Assembly (NCBI GenBank): GCA_018524725.1
Contig: JAEUWP010000198.1
Span: 1-16,852 of the forward strand
DNA length: 16,852 nt
Source of the DNA: Podaxis mareebaensis
Lineage: Eukaryota; Basidiomycota; Agaricomycetes; Agaricales; Agaricaceae
Direction of reading: 5' to 3'
Under the pieces are notes generated by a model that worked only from the letters and a program-made list of their open reading frames with translations, was not told the origin of the DNA and made no database searches. The position numbers and the translations under genes are program-made. How positions within the stretch are numbered: position 1 is the stretch's first letter; each line of letters starts with the position of its first letter. Shown here piece by piece: positions 1-9,883 of the stretch.

Positions 1-92
1 AGATCCTAGTGCCTCTGTGAACCATCTAGTGAGATAGCTGCCCCCTAGCAAAGCTTAGGCGACTGGTGATAAGGACCAACCTAACAGGATTG

Positions 93-695
93 CTACACAT
101 TGCCTTGAGGTTGTTGTGCAGTTGAAGGGGGGGAGAGAGGAGTGAAAGTGGGGAGGGATGGGAGGGGATCCAAAAGTTGAGATTCATCCCAGGCTGCACC
201 TGGGGTAGGTGGGATGAAACCATGGGAGGCAGCTATGGCTTGAGCCAGAGATAACACCCAGTGAGATGAGGGAGCTATTTCAGGGGACATTTTGAGTTCT
301 TCCCAAACTGGTGCAATAGAAGGGTGGAGGGAGTGGGGAGTGGAGAGTCCTTGGGAATCTCCATCTTCTTCATTTTCTTCAGCACTGTGAGCTGAAGAGG
401 TGGCATTGTCATCATTATTCATCTTCATACTCTTATTCAACCAATTGGAGAGTGATTGGTCAGTAGAGTAAGAGCACTTGGCACTAATAGATGGTGTGGG
501 GGAGGGGAGTTTACAAATAAAGTTTTTGGTAATTTGAAAGTTGTTGAAGAGACCAACAGAGGCCTCTTGAGGAAGAGTTGGGTTGGGTGCTATGCTGGCA
601 CTAGACCAATGACAGCCAATGTGGAGAGATTTGACACTTGGGACAGCTTTCTTGAACCCTCCAAAGATGCTGCTACTTTCTTTGGAGTTGTTCAT
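93..695 (-). pseudogene. LINE ORF1 N-terminal fragment (Ser/Thr/Pro-rich, acidic)
   Basis: A 200-codon open stretch starts at an ATG at 695 and ends at a stop at 93. It aligns with residues 1 to about 200 of ORF1 of the main LINE (start 7734). Shared blocks include STPHSLHPS, MSPEI followed by PSSH, HGF-PPTP, WDESQ and FTP-SPPS. No zinc knuckle or enzymatic domain is present because the fragment ends long before that region. The sequence is rich in Ser, Thr and Pro with an acidic patch, so it is probably disordered. Unlike the longer copy it has no internal stop over this part. I treat it as a dead fragment of a retrotransposon and not a host gene, because the match includes the untranslated leader. 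Confidence 0.7.
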
Positions 696-781
696 AGTGA
701 ATTAGAACTGAAATTTGTATTCCTTGTACTACAAATAACCTGGCCACTGAGACATAGGTGGTGGTTACTGAGAAAGGAAGG
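93..781 (-). mobile_element. 5' end of a second LINE copy (truncated fragment)
   Basis: This stretch matches the 5' end of the main LINE at about 7000-7820 in the same orientation, covering the 5' UTR (696-781) and the first ~200 codons of ORF1. Both copies stop matching at the same upstream point (781 here, 7820 there), which marks the probable true 5' end of the family. Homology fades below about position 130, and I recognise nothing in 1-92, so the fragment is cut off or heavily diverged there. Confidence 0.75.
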
Positions 782-882
782 GGTGTGATCTCACATCTCA
801 AGAGGTTCACTGCATGGGCAAGAAGTGATGTGGTGCCTGGAAAAAAAGTGCTGTTGAAAGGTGCTGATGGGTGTGTGATTGG
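782..882 (-). mobile_element. Short LINE ORF2 3' fragment (third LINE copy)
   Basis: About 100 bp align, with many mismatches, to 1394-1495 of the main LINE. That is the C-terminal zinc-binding end of ORF2, where the peptide FFPG is shared. The fragment sits between the poly(A) tail of the main LINE and the 5' end of the second LINE copy. It is too degenerate to encode anything and is the oldest-looking LINE piece here. Confidence 0.6.

Positions 883-908
<26 letters not shown>
883..908 (-). repeat. LINE poly(A) tail
   Basis: A run of 26 T on the plus strand is an A26 tail on the LINE coding strand. It marks the 3' end of the element and the site where target-primed reverse transcription would have started. 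Confidence 0.9.
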
Positions 909-914
<6 letters not shown>

Positions 915-1235
915 ACATTTATTGCAATAGACTAGCTACTACAAACAGGTGTGTGATAGCAGTCCCAAGAACTGAAACTTACAGACAAGAGGAAGAAAGG
1001 AAAGAATAGAGAAAGAAAGAAAAAGAGGAAGGGGAGTGAGGGAGTTAATGATGAGGCAACCAACACAAGATATGATGTACAGCTAATCAATCAGAGAGAA
1101 AGGAAAGAGGACAAAGATGAAGAGGTAGAGGGGAAGATGGAGCTAGCAAGAGGCAAGCATATATAAGAAAGAGAAAACAGGAAAAAGAACTCTTTAGTGA
1201 ACATCAGGAGCACCATGTAAAGCCAGCCTCTCTTG
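909..1235 (-). other. LINE 3' untranslated region
   Basis: These 327 bp lie between the ORF2 stop and the poly(A) tail. The coding strand is strongly pyrimidine-rich (CTTT/TTCC runs across about 950-1190). I see no gene in it. Confidence 0.7.
918..923 (-). terminator. AATAAA polyadenylation signal of the LINE
   Basis: AATAAA on the minus strand lies about 10 nt before the poly(A) tail, the usual spacing for cleavage and polyadenylation. It suggests that the tail came from ordinary mRNA 3'-end processing. Confidence 0.6.
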
Positions 1236-4200
1236 TCAAGTAAGCCATCGAGTGTTGTAGTCCCCAAAAGTAATTGGTCCTTGTATCTGGTCAGCAAAGG
1301 AAAAGGCTGCCAGGTTTTTGTGAAGGAACTCAATGAGCCAAAAGATATTCATATGAATACCATAAGGCCAGTGGTAAAGGGGACAGTGGTGGATGATGTG
1401 GTCCTGAGTCTCAAGTTCTTCGCCACATGGGCAGGAGGTGATATAGCACCCTGGGAAGAAGCACTGTCTGAAAGCACCAATGGGTGCATGGTCAGTCACA
1501 CAGTGAGTAAAGTGTGCACATAAATTGGGGTCAGTGCCAAGGCCTGAAGAGAGCCAAGTGCCGCCATTGGTGTATTTGGGTTCCAGGGGTTGGTCCATGG
1601 AGTTGGTTAGAGGAAGCCAGTTATGGCCTCAGTATTTGGGAATGTTCATTTTTTTCCTCCAAAGAGTAAGGCATTTTGTGGTGTAGTGGTTGCAAACGTA
1701 GCCTAGGGAGGTGTGGATAGGGAACCATGGGTTGTTGGGAATGCACAGTGACTTGGCGAGGTTGTGCACTTGGAAGTGAACTGACCATTTTTCAGAGGAG
1801 GGGACTGACCAGAAATGGATATTGTTGAGGGGGGAGGAAGACAACCACTCTTGGAGAAGAGGGATGACCACTAAAGCATCCTTGTGAGCACTGTGGGGGC
1901 CATAGTTAAAAAGTAATTTCACAGAAGAAATAGAATCCATGAAAAAGGAGATGGAAGAACAATTACGAGAAATAGCAAGGGAGATGGATGAGAAGAGACT
2001 GAGACAGATAGTGTACAATTTGGAGTCAGAAGAAATGACTTCTCCACAGGGGTGGACAGAAGAAGAAAGAATGTCTGAAGTAGAACAACTGAAAACAAGA
2101 AAAGTGGAGGTGGTGGAGAGCCGCAGGTTGAGAGGGACAGAACCATCAGAAGAAACTACTAATGATACAGGGGATGAGAAAGAAGAATCTCTAGCTACAT
2201 TTAGAGATTGTATATATCAGGCCTTTACATTATTGTCAGTGGGGGTGGGGCATTGATGGAAATGAATTTGTGAGTCAAATTGATCAACTAGATGCTGACC
2301 AGGTTTGGCACTGGGGTGGAGGCAGTTAAACTGATCCGAAATGAGTTGGGCATCAGATACAAAGTCTAGCACTGTGGATCAGGTTTTAGTAGAGCATGTG
2401 TCAAGAGGGTTAACATCATGTGTGAGGATTTTAAGGGGGTGGGATGGGGGAAGGGTTTGGAAGTGGAGGGAACAACATCTGGCAAGTTTGAAGAGGTGAA
2501 GTTGGATGGGTATGAGGCCAGCAATAGCCTCAACGCCACCTGTGGGGGTTGTGCGAAATGCACTGGTGATCCATAAGGCTGCAGACCGTTGCATTTGCTG
2601 AAGTTGTTTAATAAGGCCTCTGTATTGACCATTTCAGTTGAACCATAAGTGGAAACCATATATGGCTATAGGGACTACACAAGATCTGTAGAGGAGTTGT
2701 TTGTGTAGAGGGGAGAGACCTCGGATGGAATTGCCGAGGAGGTGCATGCATTTAACTGTGAAAAGCACCTTGGTGGAGTAGTACTGGATGTGTTCTTTGA
2801 AGGAGAGCACCTGGTCAAAATAGAAACCCAAGTATCGAAGATGACATTTGGGTTTGAAAGTAAGTTTGCCATTGGTTGGATGTTTGATGACAATGTAAGG
2901 GTTTGGCTCAGCCCAGGGGTGATTAGAGAAATGGAAGGCTTCTGTCTTGTCATGTTCAAGAGTGAGGCCCATTGAGGTTAGAAGCTGTTCACAACTAAGG
3001 TATACAGAGGCAAGTAGTTTACAGTTGGTGTGAAATGAGTCAGACTGAACTATGATGAGACTGTCATCAACAAAGGAGAGTAATTTACACCAAGTATCAT
3101 TAGAAAATTTATGAATGAATGGTGAGAGGTAAAGAGTAGTTAAGATTGGGGATAAAGCAGAGCCTTGACCTATGCCAACAGAAGCAGGGAAAGGAGGGGA
3201 TAAGTCAGTGTTCCAAGAGTATGTAGTGAAATGATTAATTAAATAGTCTGAGAAGAAGGAAACTATCGATGAATGGAAACTGTGTCTCTTGAGAATCTTG
3301 GTTAAAAGAGAGTGATTTATAGAAGGGAAGAATTGAGTGACATCAAAAGTGAGGATGCTCGTTTTCAAGTTCTTTTTCCATCTGGAGTGAACCATGTGAG
3401 TGACAAAGACTCCTGCATCTTCAGTGGATCAATGAATGATGCCTCCAAACTGGAGAGGGTGAACAAGATCAAATTGAGTAGATTCAAATTGGAGGCGATT
3501 GGAGATCATTTTCTTGATGAGTTTGCCTAATGTGTTTAATAGGACAATGGGGCAGAACATTTTTGGGGTTGAATAGTGAGGCTTATTTGGTTTGGGAATG
3601 ATAACTGAAGTAGATGTTTTGAAATATTCCAGCCATGTGTGAAATTGGATACATGCAGAGGCAAATAGGGTGAAGTTTGACTTGAGGTCATCGTTGGACA
3701 TAAGGAACTTGATGTGGGCCCACATGAGATGGTCTGGGCCTGGAGTGGAGGAGTTAGCACATGGAAGGAGAGCATCTGTGAATTCCCTGGTTGAGAAAGG
3801 GGGCTAGGGTCATTCATTTTGGTTTGGAGTGAAGTTGGCTGTGTTTAGATCAACTGGTTGATTAGATGCTGAATTATATGTTTCATCAAGTGCTTTCCAC
3901 AAGCTCTCTAGTTCGTCACATGGTTGTCCTTTGTGGAGGATGGATTGGGATGGGGGAAGGTTGCACTTTTTAACCCAGGACATCAGATCCCAAGGATGCC
4001 GTTTCTCCCTTGAAATTTCCAGGATTTTGTGGTCAAAGAAGACTCTTTTCACCTTTCTGGTAGTGCACCTGAAGTTTGTCCAATTATGTTTGGTTCTATG
4101 GGTGTTAAAAGCAAATAGGGCCTCCGAGCATTGGTTATTCCACCAAGGTTTGGAGCATTGACAAATTTTGACTTCAATAGCATTTGCATTCCATTCTTCT

Positions 4201-5132
4201 GTTACTATATCTAAGATGGAAGCAGCATACTTGTTGACATCTTCATATGAAGTAAAGGTGGGAGGGATGGACTTTATGTGCCTGGAACAATTGTACAATA
4301 AAGTGGTTTCCTCTTTGGAATCTCTCAGGATGGTGTGTTTGGTTATGATAGGGTGGGCAGTTGATGAAAGTGGGATGATGGTTGTGGTGAGGGGGACATG
4401 ATCAGATCTAGATCTCCAATTATGTCAATACAAATGAGTGGGAGCAGGAAGACCTTCCAAAGATATAGCAAAAATGAGATCGATCACTGTTGCCAATTTA
4501 TTTGGATCATCAGGGAAATGGGTAGGGGAATATTGGATTGGGGTGGATCTGGTGAGACTGATCATGTCCATGATATCCATGAGAAGATCTGCACATGCTG
4601 AATGATAGGGAGCATTGTGATCCCATTCAGGTGATCTCATGTTGAAGTCCCCACCTGCAAAGTGAATGTTGTTAGGAAAGAAGTGAATACATGATTCTAA
4701 ATAATTGATAGAAGAGGAGTTGTGTGTTTCAAAGTAACAATTCAAGAAGCATTGTTTACTAGGAATGGAGAGAGAAAACAGTTGAAAGTCTGGTGACAAT
4801 ATAATGTTCAGATGAATAACAGGATTCAAAGATTGTAAAGAGTTGTGAACATAAGTGAGGACACAAGGCTTGAGAATGGACTGGTCATGAAGGAGGAGCC
4901 AGTCTTTATGAATAGGTGGTCCTTCCATTGGATCTCCTTCAGAGATTGATGAGGACGGTACATTGCAAATGAACCTAAAGGCAGGTTCTTGTATGCATAA
5001 TATATGAACATCTTTAAGTAGTGGAGAATTTAAAAGAAATTCAACAGTAGTCCAGTTCTTTTGTATGTTAAATGAGCAAATTGAAATATTATTTAGAGAA
5101 GGAGCATTGTTCATAGTGGAATGTTTAGACAT
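1236..5132 (-). pseudogene. LINE ORF2: APE endonuclease, reverse transcriptase, RNase H (inactivated)
   Basis: One frame of 1299 codons encodes the retrotransposition enzyme that nicks target DNA and reverse-transcribes the element RNA. The APE-type endonuclease has IQEPAF near the N-terminus, GGDFN at residue ~160 and VIDLIF at ~216. The reverse transcriptase has VIIPKPNKP at ~510, FDVTQFFPS (motif A) at ~596, GIGQGSALSP (motif B) at ~653, and FVDD (motif C, FADD/YADD type) at ~687. RNase H has SDGS at ~996 and FFMDS at ~1066; the Glu usual in the DAEL-type block reads Lys. A Cys/His motif (CPCG, then HIIHHC) closes the protein at ~1236-1250. Eight in-frame stops start at 4425, 3810, 3804, 3429, 2634, 2379, 2217 and 1629, with no frameshift, so the gene is dead but almost complete. 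The stop at 1236 is taken as genuine. Confidence 0.92.
5125..5132 (-). promoter_or_regulatory. ORF1 stop / ORF2 start overlap (8 nt)
   Basis: The ORF2 ATG (5132-5130) lies just upstream of, and overlaps, the ORF1 TAA (5127-5125), giving ATGTCTAA. Such an overlap suits translation of ORF2 by termination-reinitiation from a bicistronic RNA, as described for some other LINEs. The mechanism here is inferred. Confidence 0.6.
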
Positions 5133-7734
5133 TTACAGTATGGGAGTTGAAATCAGACTTGGCTTTCTCAATTTTCATATCCTTGAGTTTGTTGACAATC
5201 CATTCTTTATCGTATTGGTGGCAGAAGAATGGGCACTTGCCACTGTTCACATGGTGATCTTTCAATCCACATGAAAGGCAGGTGAAGGAGGTCACATGAG
5301 GGCATTCCATGACATTTGTGGGGGTGGGGGGGTGAGGGTTGGGGCCTGGTTTGCCACGACAGCAGTATCCATCATGGTGATGATTATTGGTGTGGTGGGG
5401 GTCTCCACAGATAGCACATCTGGGATTGCAGGCTTTACAGAGATGAGTAGGGTGTCCCCATCTCCAGCAACAGTTACACAGAGGGCTGGCCACTCTCATG
5501 CTAGCACCTCAGAAAGTGCACACTCTGTTTTCAAAGAAAATGGTATGATTGATGTATAGTTTGGCCCTAGAGGCTGACTGAGAGTCCCATAGATTGAAAA
5601 ATAGGTTAGCCAAATCAGAGTGGGGAGAGACTCAGCAGAATTGAGGTTTGCCAACAAGGTGATTGATGATGTCAGCATAGGGGGAGGTATCAATGATGGG
5701 TTTAATGTCATCAGCAGTGTGAGGAGTACCATCTTCCCTGAAATAGGAGAGGTTGGTGAGTTTGATAAATGATTTAGACATAGGGAGTGCTGGATTAACT
5801 GTGTTCCTAATGTCAGGAGAAGCAAAGGCCAATCTGTTAGAATCAGTGATACCCTTTTTAATAGCATTGAGTTCTGCCTCAGATGCAACAGAACTTGTGT
5901 TGAGCCATAGTGTATGCTCATTCTTCTTTGCTGACTTGACATGAAGAGAGAGGTTCTTCTGATACAATTCATTATTACAGCACTGGACAATGAGGTCTAG
6001 GGAAGTAATCATGAGATGGGTGAATGTGTCGTTAAAAGGGATGATAACATTCTTGTGAGATGGGCCCTGAGTAGCCCTTGGTTGAGAGGAAGGTTTAGGG
6101 AAAGATGAGGATTTAGGGGCAGGGGATTTGATGTCTCCAGAGCTGTGAAGGAAGTTGATGATGTCGACTGGTGACATACTAGGGAATTGATTTTGGAGGG
6201 CTGCATATTTTTGCAATTCCTCCACTTTGAGAGGTGTTTGAGAAGCTGCCTTGGAATATGATGACTTCTGAGTAGAGGGTGAAGGTGCACCAGACCTGTA
6301 TTGAGGTTTAGTGGCTTTGTTGATGGGGGGAGGGGTGGAGGGAGGTGGGGAGGGGCAGGGTGGTGGAAGAGGAGCTTGAGGAGGAGCTTGAGGAGGGAAG
6401 GTGGGGGCCACAATAGGCTTATGCTGAGTGGGAGTGGCTACTGTTTTGCGAGGTACTCAACAGTGGGTGACTGTAGACTAGGAGCTAGGGTTAGGGTTGG
6501 TCTTTTCTTGACCCAAAAGATCAGAAACAGTTGAAGGAGATAATTGGGGTGGAGGGGGAGGGAGCATGTCAGCATTGATATTAGATGATGATGACTCACC
6601 TGGTTTGTTAGGATCCACAGGAGGGAGATGTGAGAGGGCAATTGCTCATGCAGTGTCCTTAGCAAGTTACAAAGGGTCTGATTCTTGGAAAAATCCCATA
6701 GAATCAGATGGGAGAGTGGGATGTTCTGGGATAATCCCATGAACATTTGAAGGGGAAGGGGAGGACACTGCCAGTGTCTTTTCAGCCTGGTGTTCTTGGC
6801 AATGACCAGTGGACATGGGGGTTGGGGTGGGAGAGAGGGTATGAGAGGGGGGGAATTGCATTGAAATGGCATCATACAGGTGCACATTGTGACTACTGAA
6901 TGGGATAGCTTTATTGCAGAGTTGCTCAGAGTGAGCAATCATTTGGATGTAGTTGATAAGGGATGAAGTGCCTTCAAAGGTGGAGAAGTCACCTCCATTG
7001 TTAGCCCATGTAGAGAACCAGCTGGAGGTAAATGAGATGAGGGCTGTGAGAATATCTAGCCCTTTGACATTGGAAGTGTTTGTGACATCTATATCTGAAA
7101 AGATGTCACCAAGTGCATTATGGATTGCTGACCAATCTGTTCCATGGGATGGCTGTGCATCAGGATGTGTCTGTGCACAGGAGGGGGGGGAAATGGGGGT
7201 GAACATAGGGAGAGACAGGAGGGGGTCTGAGGGCTGAGATTCATCCCAGGTGGAACTGGGTGTGGGGGGAACAAATCCATGTGTGGCAGCAATGGATTGA
7301 GAAGCTGTGAGGGCATGATGGGAGGATGGCACAATCTCAGGGGACATGAGTTGTTCTTCATGAACCAGTGTGAGGGAGGGATGGAGAGAGTGAGGGGTAC
7401 TGACTCCTTCAGATTTGTATTGTTCTTCTTCAGCAGAATGTACTGAGGAGGCAGCATCATCATTATCAGTGACTTTGAGGCTTTTGTGAGCCTCATTTGA
7501 CAGAAGTTGGTCAGTTGAGATTGATTGTTTGGTGCCTAGAGAGGGGGCAGGTGAAGGGGGTTTGCAAATAAAGCTTATTGAGCCCATTGGCTCAAGAAAT
7601 GGTCCCTTGGAGGCAGCTCAAGGGAGAGTGGATGAGAGTGCTAAACTAGTGCTAGAGTGTTGGTGATGAAAGAGTTTTGAGGTGGCTTTTTGCAGAACAC
7701 CAGAAGTGCCCAAAGGACCTTTGGAGTCTGCCAT
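5125..7734 (-). pseudogene. LINE ORF1: RNA-binding Gag-like protein with zinc knuckles (inactivated)
   Basis: One frame of 870 codons starts at the ATG at 7734-7732, chosen because the second copy has an equivalent ATG at 695. Residues 1 to ~440 are Ser/Thr/Pro-rich and acidic with no recognised fold. A proline-rich stretch follows at ~442-470, then a mixed alpha/beta region (~520-740). Cys/His clusters close the protein: CX2CX4HX4C at ~753-766, then CAIC with following His residues, then CLSC. ORF1 proteins of this kind coat element RNA. Seven in-frame stops start at 7618, 6667, 6646, 6478, 6457, 5632 and 5509. Each is one C-to-T step from CGA, CAA or CAG, and there is no frameshift. The protein is long for an ORF1p because of its N-terminal extension. 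Confidence 0.87.
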
Positions 7735-7820
7735 AGTGATTTAGAACTGAAATCTGTATTCCTTGTACTACAAATAACTGTTCCATGAAGTTGGAGGTGG
7801 TGGTTACTGAGAAAGGAAGG
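7735..7820 (-). promoter_or_regulatory. LINE 5' UTR, presumed internal promoter region
   Basis: The 86 nt upstream of the ORF1 ATG are conserved in the second copy (696-781), and homology ends at the same base in both. LINE 5' UTRs usually carry the internal promoter. No specific promoter motif is recognised here. Confidence 0.5.
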
Positions 7821-8332
7821 ATTGGCACATATGGAAATGGAAGGTGCAAGATTTGCATTGTCAGGGGCACAGAAAGTGATATAGCCCAAAACCCAATCAA
7901 TCAATGGATTGTGGTGGGTGAGCCAGTCACATCCTGGAACCACTGAACAAGTAGAATCAAGCTGGGTGACATACAGGTCAAGATTCATACATTCACCAGT
8001 ATCAAAGGTTACAGAAAGTGAAGTGGACTGAGTGATAAAGGAATTTGAAGAGCTATCAAACAAGTGAAGTTCCACTGGAGCAATAGACAAAGTCAGAATG
8101 TTGAATTTGCACACTAAACTGGAGTCATTGAAACAGTGAGTAGAACCACTGTCAACAAGTGCAGTGGCAAAGAAAGGAGAGTCAGAAGAAGGGGAAGAAA
8201 ATAGAGATGAAGTGAATTTGAGATACAAAGCATTAGGGCCAGAAAGAGTGGATGCATTGAGGTGGAAGCTCCCTGGTGCACAGAGGAGATCAACATGGCC
8301 CCCAGTCTGTGTAGAGTCCTGGAGACCACCCT
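7821..8332 (-). pseudogene. Ty3/gypsy Pol N-terminus: aspartic protease
   Basis: The frame is open from the end of Gag to the LINE junction. It encodes a retropepsin-like domain that would cleave the Gag-Pol polyprotein. The active-site block ATALVDSGSTHCF lies near 8165-8130. A later block, GCDWLTHHNPLIDWVLG, at about 7940-7885 is typical of the strand after the protease flap in fungal and plant gypsy Pol proteins. The frame is -1 relative to Gag. No ATG precedes it, so it was made as a fusion. It is truncated after the protease by LINE sequence, so no reverse transcriptase follows. Family confidence is high; the exact end is set by the LINE boundary. Confidence 0.85.
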
Positions 8333-9883
8333 CTATTTTTTCAAGCCCTCTGGAGGGGGACCCAAAGCAGGAGGGGCATCCATATTGGCTTTATGAGCCT
8401 TGGCCTTGTTAGCAGATTTCTGAGGACAGTTGTTGACCTGATGACCCAGTTCACCACAGAAGAGACATAGCTTGTTGTCAATGCAATGCTGGCATTCCTG
8501 GGGGGTCAACTTACCATCCTTTCCAAGCTTGTTGGAGAGCAACTTGGGCAGAAATGAAGACAAAGATGAAGACAAAGGCTGATTGGTGGATGGAGTGGGC
8601 TTGGCAGAATGGAACCCTTTACCAGACTGCTGGGATGCATTTATGGAGTTATTGCTATTACTGGATTTGGCAGTCAGAGGTGGGTTCTTGCCCTTGCCCT
8701 TGTCAGAGGAATGCTGTGGAGACTCCTGTTTATTGTGGGATGCTGCAGACCAGTTACCAGCCTGGCTTTTCTCACATTGGCATTCCCAGTGGCAGTTGTC
8801 GATGCACATCACAGCAGCATGCATGTCAGCATAGGAGGTGGGTTTGCCATTTGGAAGTGAGACAAGGGTGTCTTGGATTCAGTCCAGAAGACCACAGTAG
8901 TAGCAATAGCAGAGGATGGAGTCAGGCCACTTGAGGAGACCAGTGAGACAGGTGAACTCAATGTTGTACTTGGAGATATGTGACCCATTAGCCATAGTGA
9001 GGTTTTCAAGTTCCTCAGCAGCTTCAGTGATGGGGTCAATAGTGCTGAAGTAGAGATTGAGTTCATTGGAGAGGAGTTTCCAGTCAGTGTACCATGGGAT
9101 CTGATCCCAATCTGGCTCTAAGTCCAGAATGGTCTGGAACCACTGGTGTGCTGACCCAGAAAGATAAGAAATGGTGAAATTAACTTTTGCAGTCTCTGTT
9201 TGAAAAAGCTGTGGGTTTGTCCTAAAATAGATGCAACACTGGAAAAGGAAATCTGGAAGCTTGTGTGGCTTAGACCTGTCAAAGGTGTTGGGTTCCTTTG
9301 CCTGGATCTTTTCAGGACATGCAATGGGAAGAGGAGGAATGGATTGGTTGCATATGCTGGATTTGATACCATGGGTGAGTCTCTCCATGACTCTCATAAA
9401 ACACATACCATCATCCTTGAGAGGTTCCTGAGTGCCATGGGCTTCAGGTTCACTATCACCATCATCATTGCTTGGACCATCACCATTACTGGGGTTGTTG
9501 CCTGGAGGACCACTACCACCCTGACCATCTTCCTGACCTTCAGTATTGTTAGCCAGATTCAGGTCACTGGGCAGGTTGTAGTACTCAAGCTCATCTTGAG
9601 TGTTGTTGGGGATGTGGGATTCTCTATTGTCCAGTTGGGACTCTGTGATGTCCTTGGACTGGTGTTCAGTGAGTTCCCAGTTATTGAGCTCTTGGTCCAT
9701 GAGCAGTTCTTTGGTTGTGGCACTAAGAGTTTGAAAGTTGGAATGGGATGTGGGGAATCAGGGAGTGGAGGAGCTAAAAGTGGCAGCAGAGGAATAGTGA
9801 CAAGTACCTGAAGGAAGCAGATGAGTGGGAATAGTGATGTTCTGTGAATGAGCAGTAGTGTGAGTAATAGTTCCAGTAGTCAT
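8333..9883 (-). pseudogene. Ty3/gypsy Gag with CCHC zinc knuckle
   Basis: About 516 codons start at an ATG at 9883-9881, upstream of the longest uninterrupted ORF (which begins at 9700), because the frame stays open apart from one TGA at 9758. The N-terminal third is acidic with a Gly/Asn/Asp-rich stretch. The capsid-like retrotransposon Gag domain is centred on KVNFTISYLSGSAHQWF at residue ~233. A Lys/Ser/Asn-rich linker leads to the knuckle CX2CX4HX4C (CLFCGELGHQVNNC) at ~473-486, which binds element RNA. A second stop, TGA at 8879, interrupts the middle; both could derive from CGA. The frame ends in TAG at 8333-8335 right after a run of six A, where the protease frame takes over. Confidence 0.88.

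Larger units (their letters stand above)
883..7820 (-). mobile_element. Near full-length LINE retrotransposon, Tad1-like (inferred clade)
   Basis: On the minus strand the order is 5' UTR (7820-7735), ORF1 with CCHC knuckles (7734-5125), ORF2 with APE endonuclease, reverse transcriptase, RNase H and C-terminal zinc motif (5132-1236), 3' UTR (1235-909) and an A26 tail (908-883). There are no LTRs. The 5' boundary comes from the second copy, which ends homology at the same point. Two ORFs, an APE nuclease, an RNase H and a multi-knuckle ORF1 fit the fungal Tad1 clade, but that assignment is inference without a tree. A 5-bp match (ATTGG at 878-882 and 7821-7825) flanks it, too short to prove a target-site duplication. 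Both ORFs are broken by stops, so the copy is non-autonomous. Confidence 0.9.
7821..9883 (-). mobile_element. Ty3/gypsy retrotransposon fragment (gag and protease only)
   Basis: Reading from 9883 downward, the fragment contains a Gag gene with a CCHC knuckle and then a retropepsin-like domain, the Ty3/gypsy order. It ends at the LINE 5' boundary at 7820. Reverse transcriptase, RNase H and integrase are absent everywhere in the window, including the far side of the LINE. No LTR was identified. The fragment cannot move on its own. Confidence 0.85.

Noticed and set aside
1939..2256. Plus-strand Glu/Lys-rich, coiled-coil-like ORF
   Set aside because: It is the complement of the Ser/Leu-rich RNase H part of LINE ORF2, not an independent gene.
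6484..6498. Telomere-like TTAGGG repeats (about two units)
   Set aside because: Only two units, and they lie inside ORF1 where they encode an Asn-Pro repeat on the minus strand. Not a telomere or interstitial telomeric array.
878..7825. ATTGG direct repeat as a target-site duplication of the LINE
   Set aside because: Five bases are too few to be significant, and the two flanks belong to different sequences, so I mention it only as a candidate.
9200..9811. Plus-strand 203-codon ORF
   Set aside because: It is antisense to Gag. The hydrophobic composition is a by-product of the Asp/Asn-rich coding sequence on the other strand.
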